From Oscillospiraceae bacterium (GTDB lineage: Bacteria; Bacillota; Clostridia; Oscillospirales; Ruminococcaceae): 44,792 nt of DNA. The notes beneath the pieces were generated by a model that was given only the letters and a program-made list of their open reading frames with translations, was not told where the DNA came from and made no database searches. Position numbers and translations under genes: made by a program. Shown here in pieces: positions 31,201 through 38,087 of the stretch. The stretch spans positions 1-44,792 of the forward strand of contig CAAGBQ010000028.1 in NCBI GenBank assembly GCA_900768105.1, read 5' to 3'. How positions within the stretch are numbered: position 1 is the stretch's first letter; each line of letters begins with the position of its first letter.

Positions 31201-31960
31201 GCAGAAAATCATTATCCCTTGCGTGAACATATTCGTGTGCAAGCAGATTCGGAAGCTGCTCCTCCGTTACGCCAAGGGGCAGTAGGATAACCGGTTTAAA
31301 AAAGCCGAATGTAAGCGGAGATTCCACCTCCGCGCTCTCATACAATCTCATTTTTTTGCTTTTCGGCTGCTTTGCAAGCCACTCCGCCGCTTTACCGCCG
31401 CAGGGAGAAGCAAAACGGCGGTACTTATTTATGTCAAAAATATATTTTGCAATAATATACGCCGCCATTGTTGCCGCACCGCAAATACGCACCGTGGAAA
31501 AAATCCGTTCTATGCTCAAAGCTCCGTTCCTTTGAGCACCGTCATTGCCCCGCGGCCGCTCTGTCGTATTTACAGAGTCATTTTCAGCATTGCTGTGCGA
31601 AATTTCCGTTTTGGAGCTGTTTTCGTCCGCCGGTTTTATCATTATTTCGGAAACATTGTTTTCCGCCGGAGCGGCGCTTTGTGGCTGTTCGCTTTGCGGT
31701 TGCTCGCTTTGCGGCTGCAAAGCGGACGCACTCTCCGGCGTGCTCAAATTTTTACCGGTGGTGCTCACGCTTTGCGGGGCGAACCTGTATATGCTCAAAT
31801 CCGTTGAAATTCCAAACGGCAAAAGCGTCCAAACCATCACCGCGACCCAAAGGCACACAAAAACCTTTGCGGGAAAGCGATTTTTAAACGCAGCCCGAAG
31901 CCCCAGTATTGCAAGTATAACTGCCGCTGCGCCAAGCTGTGCATATACCGTGCTCATCAT
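28217..31960 (-). CDS. BlaR1-like M56 metallopeptidase sensor with large extracellular region and degenerate M23-like domain
   Basis: 1247 residues, far larger than typical BlaR1 (about 600). N-terminal membrane segments (about 8-25, 33-55), a low-complexity periplasmic loop with QPQSEQPQSEQPQS, more membrane segments, the zinc site AHEYVHARDND (HEYVH 242-246) and a membrane helix near 350. The outer region begins with an M23/LytM-like stretch (GTPVYAMQDGKIAAA ... GNKIRKGGFIANTDD) that lacks HxxxD metal ligands. Long unassigned alpha/beta segments, probably repeated lipoprotein-type domains, follow. The preferred start is the ATG one base after the BlaI stop, behind GGAGAGG. With BlaI it would sense cell-wall damage or antibiotics and cleave or release the repressor. 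Confidence 0.85.
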   Translation of the reverse strand: MMSTVYAQLGAAAVILAILGLRAAFKNRFPAKVFVCLWVAVMVWTLLPFGISTDLSIYRFAPQSVSTTGKNLSTPESASALQPQSEQPQSEQPQSAAPAENNVSEIMIKPADENSSKTEISHSNAENDSVNTTERPRGNDGAQRNGALSIERIFSTVRICGAATMAAYIIAKYIFDINKYRRFASPCGGKAAEWLAKQPKSKKMRLYESAEVESPLTFGFFKPVILLPLGVTEEQLPNLLAHEYVHARDNDFLLRALCSLALAWNWFNPFVWIAAIFMNRDIERYCDERSLRLLGGGAAGYMNTLLDYAERQSGISALSYFSAGSFEERITSIIKGKNKRIGIVAAAVIAAIIIAVAVIFGTAPKEQKPVNEFTSRIKASETALWSFSDVFDEEYAEPMKDCGMLKWLPDSAIVISAEGGTPVYAMQDGKIAAAALTSDMGWVVAIEQEDGDTAVYGNLALPDKRIAAGNKIRKGGFIANTDDTHGELLLDILRGGNSVFCERRSFDWYFDEKAALELDTQALCENSEAPELAEIINTLVQSVSFNDFTDFDFDAGLTAAQSEYLNYAALIRAYCIEWFEPTNGLSEEKQNAIAARWGDNSEWTISLSMKAMSILYDELFMGEMGGTDVPPVHRYENGGNVLYVPEAERYVMAESQGMFGTGFYTQVVSVEKEEDNYTTYTVKFVLCYSYGVEINGQWKRYISVDGYNEAEGIVTKENKAKLLESDIYGARIVKLRDGSTYIDAMWKGEANPLAIEKPKVDQGSLSDEKLKAVAEDAVLNFGAERQENGTLLISDRSLFWSWGFNSAEDLSGYSFWIWRVEKAVRDGENISEKPDGGWYFPSTDYERVIQQYFDVSTEALRGDEDGVYHADEDAYWPEEGGGGRGAPVEVHIVGLVKEGELLHIKAELVDADTGFVDEQRTLTIRLDEDGGYKFVSYSEKKAVYTSQLQENKEAADAAIAAVRAYVHHDLPQNSITKIDVDIKQTNFFINRAFASEYGNLSEEIFKSRNYCLSNFLVVHAVRKMNFKDSAERGMYNNVHSTLPNGSDEQAFSYFVFRDEESGEWQVKGLAEYSYNAFENVGYDSLKRVFVDDDIVTDYETRPVQESEIDPESDFAKACMEEAKANIVNWMESFDEVKSCKIVSCEIDMKATNLNIKEYWSGGYRYYNYALAKYFLCVETVLDVEMAEGYENSGFGRIYGPINVDIMPGETVVRMHKQDIMVYDPDNVIRYAEDTESGWKQVDGFGYM

Positions 31961-31961
31961 A

Positions 31962-32327
31962 TTATTCCTCTCCTTCCGAAGCATTTATTATTTTCCTAAT
32001 TCTTGCGAGCCTTTCGCCGCTCATTTTTTTATTGTTCAAAAGCGCAGAGATAAGCATATCCGGTGAACCGTCAAAAAGCTTTTCCACCAAATTTTCCGTT
32101 TCACTTTCCTGCACTGTTTCCTTCAAAACGGCCGCGCTGCAAACAAAATTAGGCTCCGTTCGCAAAATTGCGTCCTTTTCTATGCAGTTTTTTATCACCG
32201 TATATGTTGTTGTTTTGCTCCAGCCAACACTTTCCGAAAGCGCGGCGGCAAGTTCCTTTGCGGTCATGCTTCCGTTTTTCCAAAGCAGGTTCATAACTCT
32301 GATTTCCGATGGATTAAGCCGTTCCAA
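31962..32327 (-). CDS. BlaI/MecI/CopY-family repressor
   Basis: 121 residues. A winged helix (LNPSEIRVMNLLWKNGSMTA ... VGWSKTTTYTVIKNCIEKDA) is followed by a helical dimerization tail. In this family a membrane M56 peptidase relieves repression; its partner is the next gene, one base away. Two palindromes in the promoter are well placed as its own operators, so the pair is probably autoregulated. No beta-lactamase gene is adjacent. Confidence 0.92.
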   Translation of the reverse strand: MERLNPSEIRVMNLLWKNGSMTAKELAAALSESVGWSKTTTYTVIKNCIEKDAILRTEPNFVCSAAVLKETVQESETENLVEKLFDGSPDMLISALLNNKKMSGERLARIRKIINASEGEE

Positions 32328-32346
32328 AGGTATCTTCTCCTCTCTG

Positions 32347-32404
32347 TTCTATATTTATAGAAGATTTCTGTTTTTATTCTACACATATAGAACCGCTTTG
32401 TCAA
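32347..32404 (-). promoter_or_regulatory. Promoter and twin operators of the BlaI/M56 pair
   Basis: On the minus strand TTGACA (32399-32404) and TAGAAT (32376-32381) are 17 bases apart. A palindrome TTCTACACATATAGAA (32377-32392, one mismatch) lies between and over the -10. A perfect one, TTCTATATTTATAGAA (32347-32362), covers the start region. Centres are 30 bases apart, about three helical turns, as for BlaI/MecI operators. Confidence 0.85.
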
Positions 32405-32455
32405 TATATTTCCCCAAAATTTATAAAATTACTTGGCAAAACGCCGCCGCGCCGC

Positions 32456-32484
32456 TTGACAAGCCATTTTTCTTCTGTTATAAT
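32456..32484 (+). promoter_or_regulatory. Promoter of rpsF-ssb-rpsR
   Basis: TTGACA (32456-32461) and TATAAT (32479-32484), 17 bases apart. Confidence 0.9.
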
Positions 32485-32519
32485 CAACAATGTTGCTTTA
32501 TGTATACAAAAAGCAAACA

Positions 32520-32558
32520 TCCTTGCTCCGCAAAGCGGGGCCAAAGTCCAAAAGGAGG
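32520..32558 (+). promoter_or_regulatory. Possible S6:S18-binding leader of rpsF
   Basis: The leader contains a stem GCTCCGC-AAA-GCGGGGC just upstream of the ribosome site, with a CCG in it. Many bacterial rpsF leaders bind the S6:S18 complex through a hairpin with a CCG element and shut off translation. Position and content fit; the exact consensus was not checked. Confidence 0.4.
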
Positions 32559-32568
32559 TGTATCAAAG

Positions 32569-32862
32569 ATGGCAAAGATTTCCCAGAGTTACGAAACCGT
32601 TATGGTTTTCAGCTGCAAGAATGAGGAAGCAATCCCTGCTCTCGTTGAAAAGTTCACCACTCTTATTTCCGATAACGCTACTGTTGACGGAGTTGAAGAA
32701 TGGGGCAAACGCAGACTTGCTTATCCCATCAATTACGAGACTGAAGGTTATTATGTACTGGTAAGCTTCACCAGCGCTCCTTCTTTCCCGGCAGAGCTCG
32801 ACCGTATCTACAACATCACCGATGGCGTCATCCGCTCTCTGATTGTTGCAAAGGCAGAATAA
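32569..32862 (+). CDS. rpsF: 30S ribosomal protein S6
   Basis: 97 residues: MAKISQSYETVMVFSCKNEE, GVEEWGKRRLAYPINYETEG and the closing VIRSLIVAKAE are typical S6 sequence. S6 pairs with S18 on the 30S platform. AAAGGAGG lies 12 bases ahead of the ATG; longer in-frame upstream sequence is non-coding leader. First gene of the rpsF-ssb-rpsR operon. Confidence 0.97.
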   Translation: MAKISQSYETVMVFSCKNEEAIPALVEKFTTLISDNATVDGVEEWGKRRLAYPINYETEGYYVLVSFTSAPSFPAELDRIYNITDGVIRSLIVAKAE

Positions 32863-32874
32863 GGAGGACATCCT

Positions 32875-33339
32875 ATGAACAAAGTGGTACTTCTCGGAAG
32901 GCTTGCCGCCGACCCGGAACTCCGTCAGACCCCCAACGGCTTTACCGTAACCAGTTTTACAATTGCCGTTGACCGTCAATATTCAAAAGGCTCCGACCGT
33001 CAAACCGACTGGATTGACATCGTTGCATGGAGAAACACCGCGGAGTTCGTCTGCAAGTATTTCCAGAAAGGCTCGCCCATAGTCGTCGAAGGTTCTATTC
33101 AAACAAGAACCTATGAAGATAAAAGCGGCAACAAGCGCAAAGCCGTTGAGGTTCAGGCGGACAGTGTTGAATTTGTTCCCCGCCCCAAGGATCAGTCCAT
33201 GGCTTCCGGCGCTCCCGCTTTCCGTGCACCGGAAAGAGCTGAATTTGCTCCGCCTGTGCCGGATCCTGCACCCGTGGCTTATTCCGCGGGCGATGCAGAC
33301 GACTTTACCGTAGTTGAGGACGAGGATCTTCCTTTCTGA
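32875..33339 (+). CDS. ssb: Single-stranded DNA-binding protein
   Basis: 154 residues. The OB fold is complete (MNKVVLLGRLAADPELRQTP ... DWIDIVAWRNTAEFVCKYFQ ... RTYEDKSGNKRKAVEV). The disordered linker ends in the acidic tip DEDLPF, which recruits replication and repair proteins. AAGGAGG precedes the ATG. Location between rpsF and rpsR is the usual Firmicute arrangement. Confidence 0.98.
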   Translation: MNKVVLLGRLAADPELRQTPNGFTVTSFTIAVDRQYSKGSDRQTDWIDIVAWRNTAEFVCKYFQKGSPIVVEGSIQTRTYEDKSGNKRKAVEVQADSVEFVPRPKDQSMASGAPAFRAPERAEFAPPVPDPAPVAYSAGDADDFTVVEDEDLPF

Positions 33340-33394
33340 AAACCCACAGAGCTATTCTTGTAATTAACTGAAAATCTATAAAGGAGGATTTATC

Positions 33395-33649
33395 ATGGAA
33401 AGATCTGAAAGACCTGAAAGACCCATGAACCGTAACCGTCGCAGCCGCAAAAAGGTTTGCGCATTCTGCGTTGATAAAATCGCACAGATCGACTATAAAG
33501 ATGTTCCGCGCCTCAGAAGATTCCTTTCTGAAAGAGGAAAAATCATTCCCAGAAGAGTTACCGGAACCTGCGCACGCCATCAGCGCCAGTTGACCACCGC
33601 TATCAAACGCGCTCGTCATCTTGCGTTCCTGCCCTATGTTTCCGACTGA
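33395..33649 (+). CDS. rpsR: 30S ribosomal protein S18
   Basis: 84 residues: basic N-terminus, KKVCAFCVDKIAQIDYKDVP, IIPRRVTGTCARHQRQLTTA and the final RARHLAFLPYVSD. The Cys pattern CxxC ... C marks the zinc-type S18. AAAGGAGG precedes the ATG. Last gene of the operon. Confidence 0.97.
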   Translation: MERSERPERPMNRNRRSRKKVCAFCVDKIAQIDYKDVPRLRRFLSERGKIIPRRVTGTCARHQRQLTTAIKRARHLAFLPYVSD

Positions 33650-33677
33650 TATTTCGGAAAATACGGAACAAAAAATT

Positions 33678-33701
33678 ACGCCCCGATTGGGGCGTTTTTT
33701 T
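33678..33701 (+). terminator. Terminator of rpsF-ssb-rpsR
   Basis: ACGCCCC-GATT-GGGGCGT followed by TTTTTT. Confidence 0.95.
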
Positions 33702-33707
33702 GTGTGC

Positions 33708-33748
33708 AAAAAGGCACTGCGCTTGAAACAAGCGCAGCGCCTTTTTTA
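33708..33748 (-). terminator. Terminator of the htrA gene
   Basis: AAAAAGGCACTGCGCTTG pairs with CAAGCGCAGCGCCTTTTT (one mismatch) around AAA. T-runs exist on both strands, backing up the adjacent rpsR terminator. Confidence 0.9.
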
Positions 33749-33782
33749 TATTTGTGTTATTATGAAAGCTTATTTAAAGCAA

Positions 33783-35237
33783 TCAGCCGCCAAATCCGCC
33801 GAAACCAGGGATTCCGTAGCCATAGCCGTAACCATACTGGCTTCCGCCCTGCTGGCCGTACTGTTGGCTCTGCTGATTTTGCTCCGTCTGTTCGTTTGCA
33901 AGGGCGGACTGGACCTTTTCACCGACGGTAACTTCAATTTCAACAGTGCTGCCGTTACGATAAACGGTCATTTTAAGGACATCTCCGGAAGAAGCTTCGC
34001 TTACAACATCAACAAGGTCGCCTGCGGAAGTGATTTCCCTGTCACCTACTTTTGTAACAATGTCGTTGACCTGAAGGCCCGCTTTTTCGGCGGGGCTATC
34101 CTCGGTAACGCTCTTGATTGCGGCTCCCTTCGGCAGACCGTAGCTCTGAATCTCGGTGCTAACATCCGCTGCGGAAACGCCGATATAGGGCTTTGCAATA
34201 TAGCCGTTTTCAATAATGCTCTTTACAATGCCGTAAACTCTGTTCATCGGAATTGCAAAGCCGATGTTATCAATGGAAGCTTCGGAGCTTGAGGAGCTGG
34301 AATATTTCGCATTGGTAATACCGATTACCTCGCCGTACATATTAAAGAGCGCACCGCCGGAGTTGCCGGAGTTGATGGCGCAGTCCGTTTGGATAAGGTC
34401 CATGGTAACGCCGCTGGAAAGGGTTATTTCTCTGTCAAGTGCGCTTATCGCGCCGGAAGTGAGCGAGAAAGTAAGCTCGCCAAGGGGATTGCCGATTGCA
34501 ACAACGCTGTCGCCCACATTCATATTGTCGGAATCTCCGATTACTACCGGAGAAAGCCCTTCCGCATCAATTTTGAGCACCGCAATATCATTGCTTTCAT
34601 CATAACCGACTATCGTTGCATCATAGCTTTCGCCGGAATAGGTTGTAACCTTTACCGATTCTGCCTCCTCAATAACATGATAATTGGTTATAATGTAGCC
34701 GTCCGCCGAAATAATAAAGCCGGAGCCGGATGCCGCCGCTTTGGTTTGGTAGCCCCAAAGGTTGGTGGAGGTTATGGATGTGGTAATACCTACGGTGGAG
34801 TTTACATTCTGTGCATAAACCTCCGCAGCGGTAAGTTCCTTTGATGTATCGATATTCTTTACATCAATAACGGTATTTTCTCTTGTGCCCTGCAAAACCG
34901 TCGAGTTTGCAGAAGCCTTTGCGTTTTGCGGAACAATCTTTGCGCCAAGAGCGCCGCCGCAAACGCCGCCTACCATTGCACAGCAAAGGGCAAGCGCCGC
35001 AACCTTTGCGGCGGTGCCATTCTTTTTGTGCTTTTTAGGCATTTCATAATTCTGTGCGGGCTGCTGCGGCTGCACAAACGGTGCCTCTGCTTCCGCGCCG
35101 GTGCTTTCACCATAGCTTGCTCCGGTGTTTGTGTCTGCGCCGTCCTCACTTACATAGCTGTTATAGCTGATATGCTGGTTTTCATTATTCTGTTCAAAGC
35201 CATTGCTTTCGTAATTGTTGTTCATTTCTTCGTTCAT
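33783..35237 (-). CDS. htrA: HtrA-like membrane-anchored serine protease (S1C) with PDZ domain
   Basis: 484 residues. A polar, Asn/Glu-rich cytoplasmic part (1-70) precedes one membrane anchor (about 78-100), then the trypsin-like domain with His187 (TNYHVIE), Asp217 (SNDIAVLKID) and Ser293 (GNSGGALF), and one PDZ domain (about 350-440: PYIGVSAADV ... SPAEKAGLQVNDIVTKVGDR). The C-terminal tail is Gln/Gly/Tyr-rich. HtrA degrades misfolded proteins outside the membrane. It is divergent from a two-component system, and both promoters carry the same repeats, as in the CssRS-HtrA secretion-stress module of Bacillus subtilis. CGGAGG precedes the ATG. Confidence 0.96.
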   Translation of the reverse strand: MNEEMNNNYESNGFEQNNENQHISYNSYVSEDGADTNTGASYGESTGAEAEAPFVQPQQPAQNYEMPKKHKKNGTAAKVAALALCCAMVGGVCGGALGAKIVPQNAKASANSTVLQGTRENTVIDVKNIDTSKELTAAEVYAQNVNSTVGITTSITSTNLWGYQTKAAASGSGFIISADGYIITNYHVIEEAESVKVTTYSGESYDATIVGYDESNDIAVLKIDAEGLSPVVIGDSDNMNVGDSVVAIGNPLGELTFSLTSGAISALDREITLSSGVTMDLIQTDCAINSGNSGGALFNMYGEVIGITNAKYSSSSSSEASIDNIGFAIPMNRVYGIVKSIIENGYIAKPYIGVSAADVSTEIQSYGLPKGAAIKSVTEDSPAEKAGLQVNDIVTKVGDREITSAGDLVDVVSEASSGDVLKMTVYRNGSTVEIEVTVGEKVQSALANEQTEQNQQSQQYGQQGGSQYGYGYGYGIPGFGGFGG

Positions 35238-35300
35238 AGTAATACCTCCGTTTTATTTTAACGGCAGCTTTGCGGCTTCCGTATTTCTTACTGTGGCTAT

Positions 35301-35333
35301 ATCATACTACCGAAAGCTTAAAATAAGCTGAAA
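35301..35333 (-). promoter_or_regulatory. htrA promoter with response-regulator-type direct repeats
   Basis: On the minus strand TATGAT (35301-35306) is the -10. In the -35 zone stand TTTCAGCTTA (35324-35333) and TTTAAGCTTT (35313-35322), repeated with an 11-base period, as expected for an OmpR-family activator. Confidence 0.7.
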
Positions 35334-35392
35334 AAAGCGTTTAACAAAATGTAAACAAACATTGCATATTTTTTGCCGAAAAAATTTAATTT

Positions 35393-35428
35393 TTTCAGCT
35401 TTATTTCAGCTTTCAAAGCTATTATAAT
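35393..35428 (+). promoter_or_regulatory. Two-component-system promoter with matching direct repeats
   Basis: TTTCAGCTTT occurs at 35393-35402 and 35404-35413, 11 bases apart, with a third related TTTCAAAGCT adjoining. TATAAT (35423-35428) follows; no consensus -35 exists, so activation through the repeats is likely. The same word occurs in reverse orientation at the htrA promoter. Confidence 0.72.
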
Positions 35429-35451
35429 AAGGAAGAAAAGAGGTAATTCTT

Positions 35452-36129
35452 ATGAAAATACTTATTATAGAGGACGAAAAGCTTTTGGCGGATTCACTTA
35501 AGGCTCTGCTTGAGAAAAAAGGCTTTGATGTGGAATGTGTTTACGATGGCGAAAGCGGCGCCGAATATGCCGAAACCGGAGTTTATGATCTGCTTATCCT
35601 TGATGTTATGATGCCGAAAATGGATGGCTTTGAGGTTGCCGGCAGTGTGCGCGCAAAGCGCTGCGGAACGCCGATTTTAATGCTTACCGCCCGCTCCGGA
35701 TTGGAGGACAGAATCCGCGGACTTAATGCCGGCGCGGATTATTACCTAACAAAGCCCTTTGATACGCGGGAGCTTCTTGCCTGCGTAAATGCGCTTTTGC
35801 GCAGACAGGGCGGGCAAGTGGATGAGCTTTGTTTGGGAAATACCTCCCTTGATTTATCCTCCTGCACACTTATCTGCGGAGAAAACAGCGTGCGCCTTTC
35901 CGCAAAGGAATTTGATGTAATGCGCTTTTTGCTGCAATCAAAAGACGCCGTTCTTTCAAAGGAGGTAATCCTTGCAAAGGTTTGGGGCTATGATTCAAGC
36001 GCGGTTGAAAACCATGTGGAGGTTTATGTTGGCTTTCTGCGAAAAAAGCTTGCGGCAATCGGCTCCAATGTGCGCATAGAGGCGGTACGCCGCCTTGGCT
36101 ACCGGTTGGAGGTGGATGAGCAATGCTGA
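35452..36129 (+). CDS. OmpR-family response regulator (CssR-like)
   Basis: 225 residues. Receiver with acidic pair ED at 7-8, phosphorylation Asp51 in LLILDVMMPK, and TKPFD near 105; C-terminal winged helix with LSAKEFDVMRFLLQSKDAVL and VENHVEVYVGFLRKKL. Probably regulates htrA and its own operon through the TTTCAGCTTT repeats. AAGAGG precedes the ATG. Ends within the start of the kinase gene (seven-base overlap), so translation is coupled. Confidence 0.96.
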   Translation: MKILIIEDEKLLADSLKALLEKKGFDVECVYDGESGAEYAETGVYDLLILDVMMPKMDGFEVAGSVRAKRCGTPILMLTARSGLEDRIRGLNAGADYYLTKPFDTRELLACVNALLRRQGGQVDELCLGNTSLDLSSCTLICGENSVRLSAKEFDVMRFLLQSKDAVLSKEVILAKVWGYDSSAVENHVEVYVGFLRKKLAAIGSNVRIEAVRRLGYRLEVDEQC

Positions 36130-37331
36130 AAAAGCTTCGCATTAAATTTGTTCTTATAAATATGCTTATTGTAACGGTTATGCTCTCTGCGGTTTTCGGC
36201 TTTGTTTATCATTTTACCCGCGTAAGCTTGGAGGACGAGAGCATTTCCATGATGCAATCCATTGCCGATGACCCGCTTTACCTTATGGACATAAGCGAGC
36301 AGGGCGGCGGAGTTCGCCTGCCATACTTTATCCTTAAAATAAACTCCCGCGGCGAACTGATTGCGGCAGGCGGCGGATATTACAACCTTTCCGACAAAAA
36401 TTTTCTTGAAGAGCTTCTGCGCAAAGCTCTTCTGTCTGAAAAGTCCGTCGGCATTATAAATGAATACAACCTGCGTTTTTATCGTACCGCCGCAAACAGC
36501 GGAGTTTCCATCGTCTTTGCGGATATAACCAGCGAAAAAAGTACGCTTTTAAGCCTCTTGCGAATTCTGCTGCTAATCGGCGGCGGCGCTTTTTTAATTT
36601 TCTTCGGAATAAGCGTTGCGCTTGCACACTGGGCAATCAAACCTGTGGAAACGGCATGGCAGCAACAGCGGCAATTTGTTGCGGACGCTTCGCACGAGCT
36701 TAAAACTCCGCTTACGGTTATTATGACGAATGCGGAGCTTTTGCAAAGCCCCGACTATGACGAGCAAAGCCGCAGCGGCTTTGCAGCCAGCATACTTGTA
36801 ATGTCGAAACAAATGCGAGGTCTTGTGGAACAGCTTTTGGAGCTTGCGCGAGCGGACAGCGGGCAAAATCTTCCGCCTTTTGAGCGGTTTGATTTAAGCT
36901 CCGCTGTTAAAAATGCGATTTTGCCGTTTGAACCGGTTTTCTTCGAAAAAGGAATCGAGCTTTCCTCCGATATACAGGACGGAATTTTTATAAACGGCGA
37001 TAAGGAACATCTTCGTCAGGTGCTTGAAATATTTCTCGATAATGCACAAAAATACGCCTCCGTTCCCGGAAGCGCAAATGTAAAGCTGGAGCGCTGCGGC
37101 AAAAACCGCTGCCGCCTTTGCGTAGCAAACACCGGCGAAGCCATTGCGCCGGAGGACCTTAAAAATATATTCAAGCGCTTTTATCGAACAGACAAAGCGC
37201 GCAGCCGCGACGGCAGCTTCGGCCTTGGGCTTTCCATTGCCGAAAGTGTTGTTCTGCGCCACCACGGAAAGCTTTGGGCAGAAAGCAAAAACGGTATAAA
37301 TACCTTTTTTGCGGAGCTTCCGACAACATAA
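36123..37331 (+). CDS. Membrane sensor histidine kinase (CssS-like)
   Basis: 402 residues. Two membrane helices (about 10-30 and 143-168) flank a 110-residue outer sensor domain. HisKA has His191 in ADASHELKTPL; HATPase motifs are FLDNAQKY (N box), VANTGEAI (G1), FKRFYRTDKA (F box) and GSFGLGLSIA (G2). No HAMP domain is obvious. Shares the transcript with the response regulator. With htrA divergent, secretion or envelope stress is the likely signal. Confidence 0.95.
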   Translation: MLKKLRIKFVLINMLIVTVMLSAVFGFVYHFTRVSLEDESISMMQSIADDPLYLMDISEQGGGVRLPYFILKINSRGELIAAGGGYYNLSDKNFLEELLRKALLSEKSVGIINEYNLRFYRTAANSGVSIVFADITSEKSTLLSLLRILLLIGGGAFLIFFGISVALAHWAIKPVETAWQQQRQFVADASHELKTPLTVIMTNAELLQSPDYDEQSRSGFAASILVMSKQMRGLVEQLLELARADSGQNLPPFERFDLSSAVKNAILPFEPVFFEKGIELSSDIQDGIFINGDKEHLRQVLEIFLDNAQKYASVPGSANVKLERCGKNRCRLCVANTGEAIAPEDLKNIFKRFYRTDKARSRDGSFGLGLSIAESVVLRHHGKLWAESKNGINTFFAELPTT

Positions 37332-37340
37332 AGGCATATA

Positions 37341-37386
37341 AAAAAACAGGTTCGGTTTTATAAGCAAACCGGACCTGTTTTTTATA
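37341..37386. terminator. Bidirectional terminator between histidine kinase and cytidylate-kinase-like gene
   Basis: AAAAAACAGGT(T)CGGTTT pairs with CAAACCG(GA)CCTGTTTTTT, T-rich on both strands; the genes converge here. Confidence 0.9.
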
Positions 37387-37390
37387 TAAT

Positions 37391-38020
37391 TTATTTTTCT
37401 GCTTTTGACGGTTCTTTTTCTGCCATAGAACGGTATGCTTTTTCAATAATATCAACCACACCGTCAATACCAAGCTTTCCGCTGTCAAGCATAAGGTGAT
37501 AGCTCTCTTTCATACCCCATTTTTTGTTGTGGCAGCTCATATTATAATAAGAAGCACGGTATTTGTCCGTTTGCTGAACGGATTTTATCGCTTCCTTTTC
37601 GGATATATTATAGCGTTCCATTGCGCGCTTTACTCTTGTTTTTATATCCGAATATATGAATACATTCAGCAAATCATCACGGTCGCGGAGAACATTATCG
37701 GCGCACCTTCCGACAAAAATGCAGGGACCTTCCTTCGCCTTTTCAACAATATAATTTGTCTGGTCCGCAGAAATTACAATTCCCGCAGGAATCATATTAT
37801 CCATGCCGAACTCGGTATACGGATACATTGCCATTGTATAAAGGAAGCTTCCCGTAGGGGTTTCTTCTATTTCACGAACATATTTGGCGCTGAAGCCGTT
37901 ATTCTTTGCGGCATACTCGTAGAGATTTTTGTCATAATAGGGTATTCCAAGCCTTTCCGAAAGCTTAAGACCAATTTTGCTTCCGCCGCTGCAGAACTGC
38001 CTTCCTATTGTAATTATCAT
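37391..38020 (-). CDS. Cytidylate kinase-like family protein
   Basis: 209 residues of the cytidylate-kinase-like family (PF13189): MIITIGRQFCSGGSKIGLKL with an unusual P-loop (GRQFCSGGSKIG), PYYDKNLYEYAAK, IFVGRCADNVLRDRDDLLNV and a lid-like RVKRAMERYNISEKEA. These differ from true Cmk, and the substrate is unproven. AAGGAGATGG precedes the ATG and a strong promoter is present. Confidence 0.9.
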   Translation of the reverse strand: MIITIGRQFCSGGSKIGLKLSERLGIPYYDKNLYEYAAKNNGFSAKYVREIEETPTGSFLYTMAMYPYTEFGMDNMIPAGIVISADQTNYIVEKAKEGPCIFVGRCADNVLRDRDDLLNVFIYSDIKTRVKRAMERYNISEKEAIKSVQQTDKYRASYYNMSCHNKKWGMKESYHLMLDSGKLGIDGVVDIIEKAYRSMAEKEPSKAEK

Positions 38021-38052
38021 ATTGCCATCTCCTTCCGAGTTTTTATGCTTTA

Positions 38053-38081
38053 ATTATATAGGACTTCAAGGTTTTTGTCAA
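38053..38081 (-). promoter_or_regulatory. Promoter of the cytidylate-kinase-like gene
   Basis: On the minus strand TTGACA (38076-38081) and TATAAT (38053-38058) are 17 bases apart. Confidence 0.88.
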
Positions 38082-38087
38082 AGGGAA

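Noticed and set aside
31680..31740. CRISPR-like or repeat array in the M56 gene
   Set aside because: The repeats (GCTTTGCGG variants) are short codon repeats of a QPQSE stretch in the protein, with no spacers. No CRISPR array was seen anywhere.
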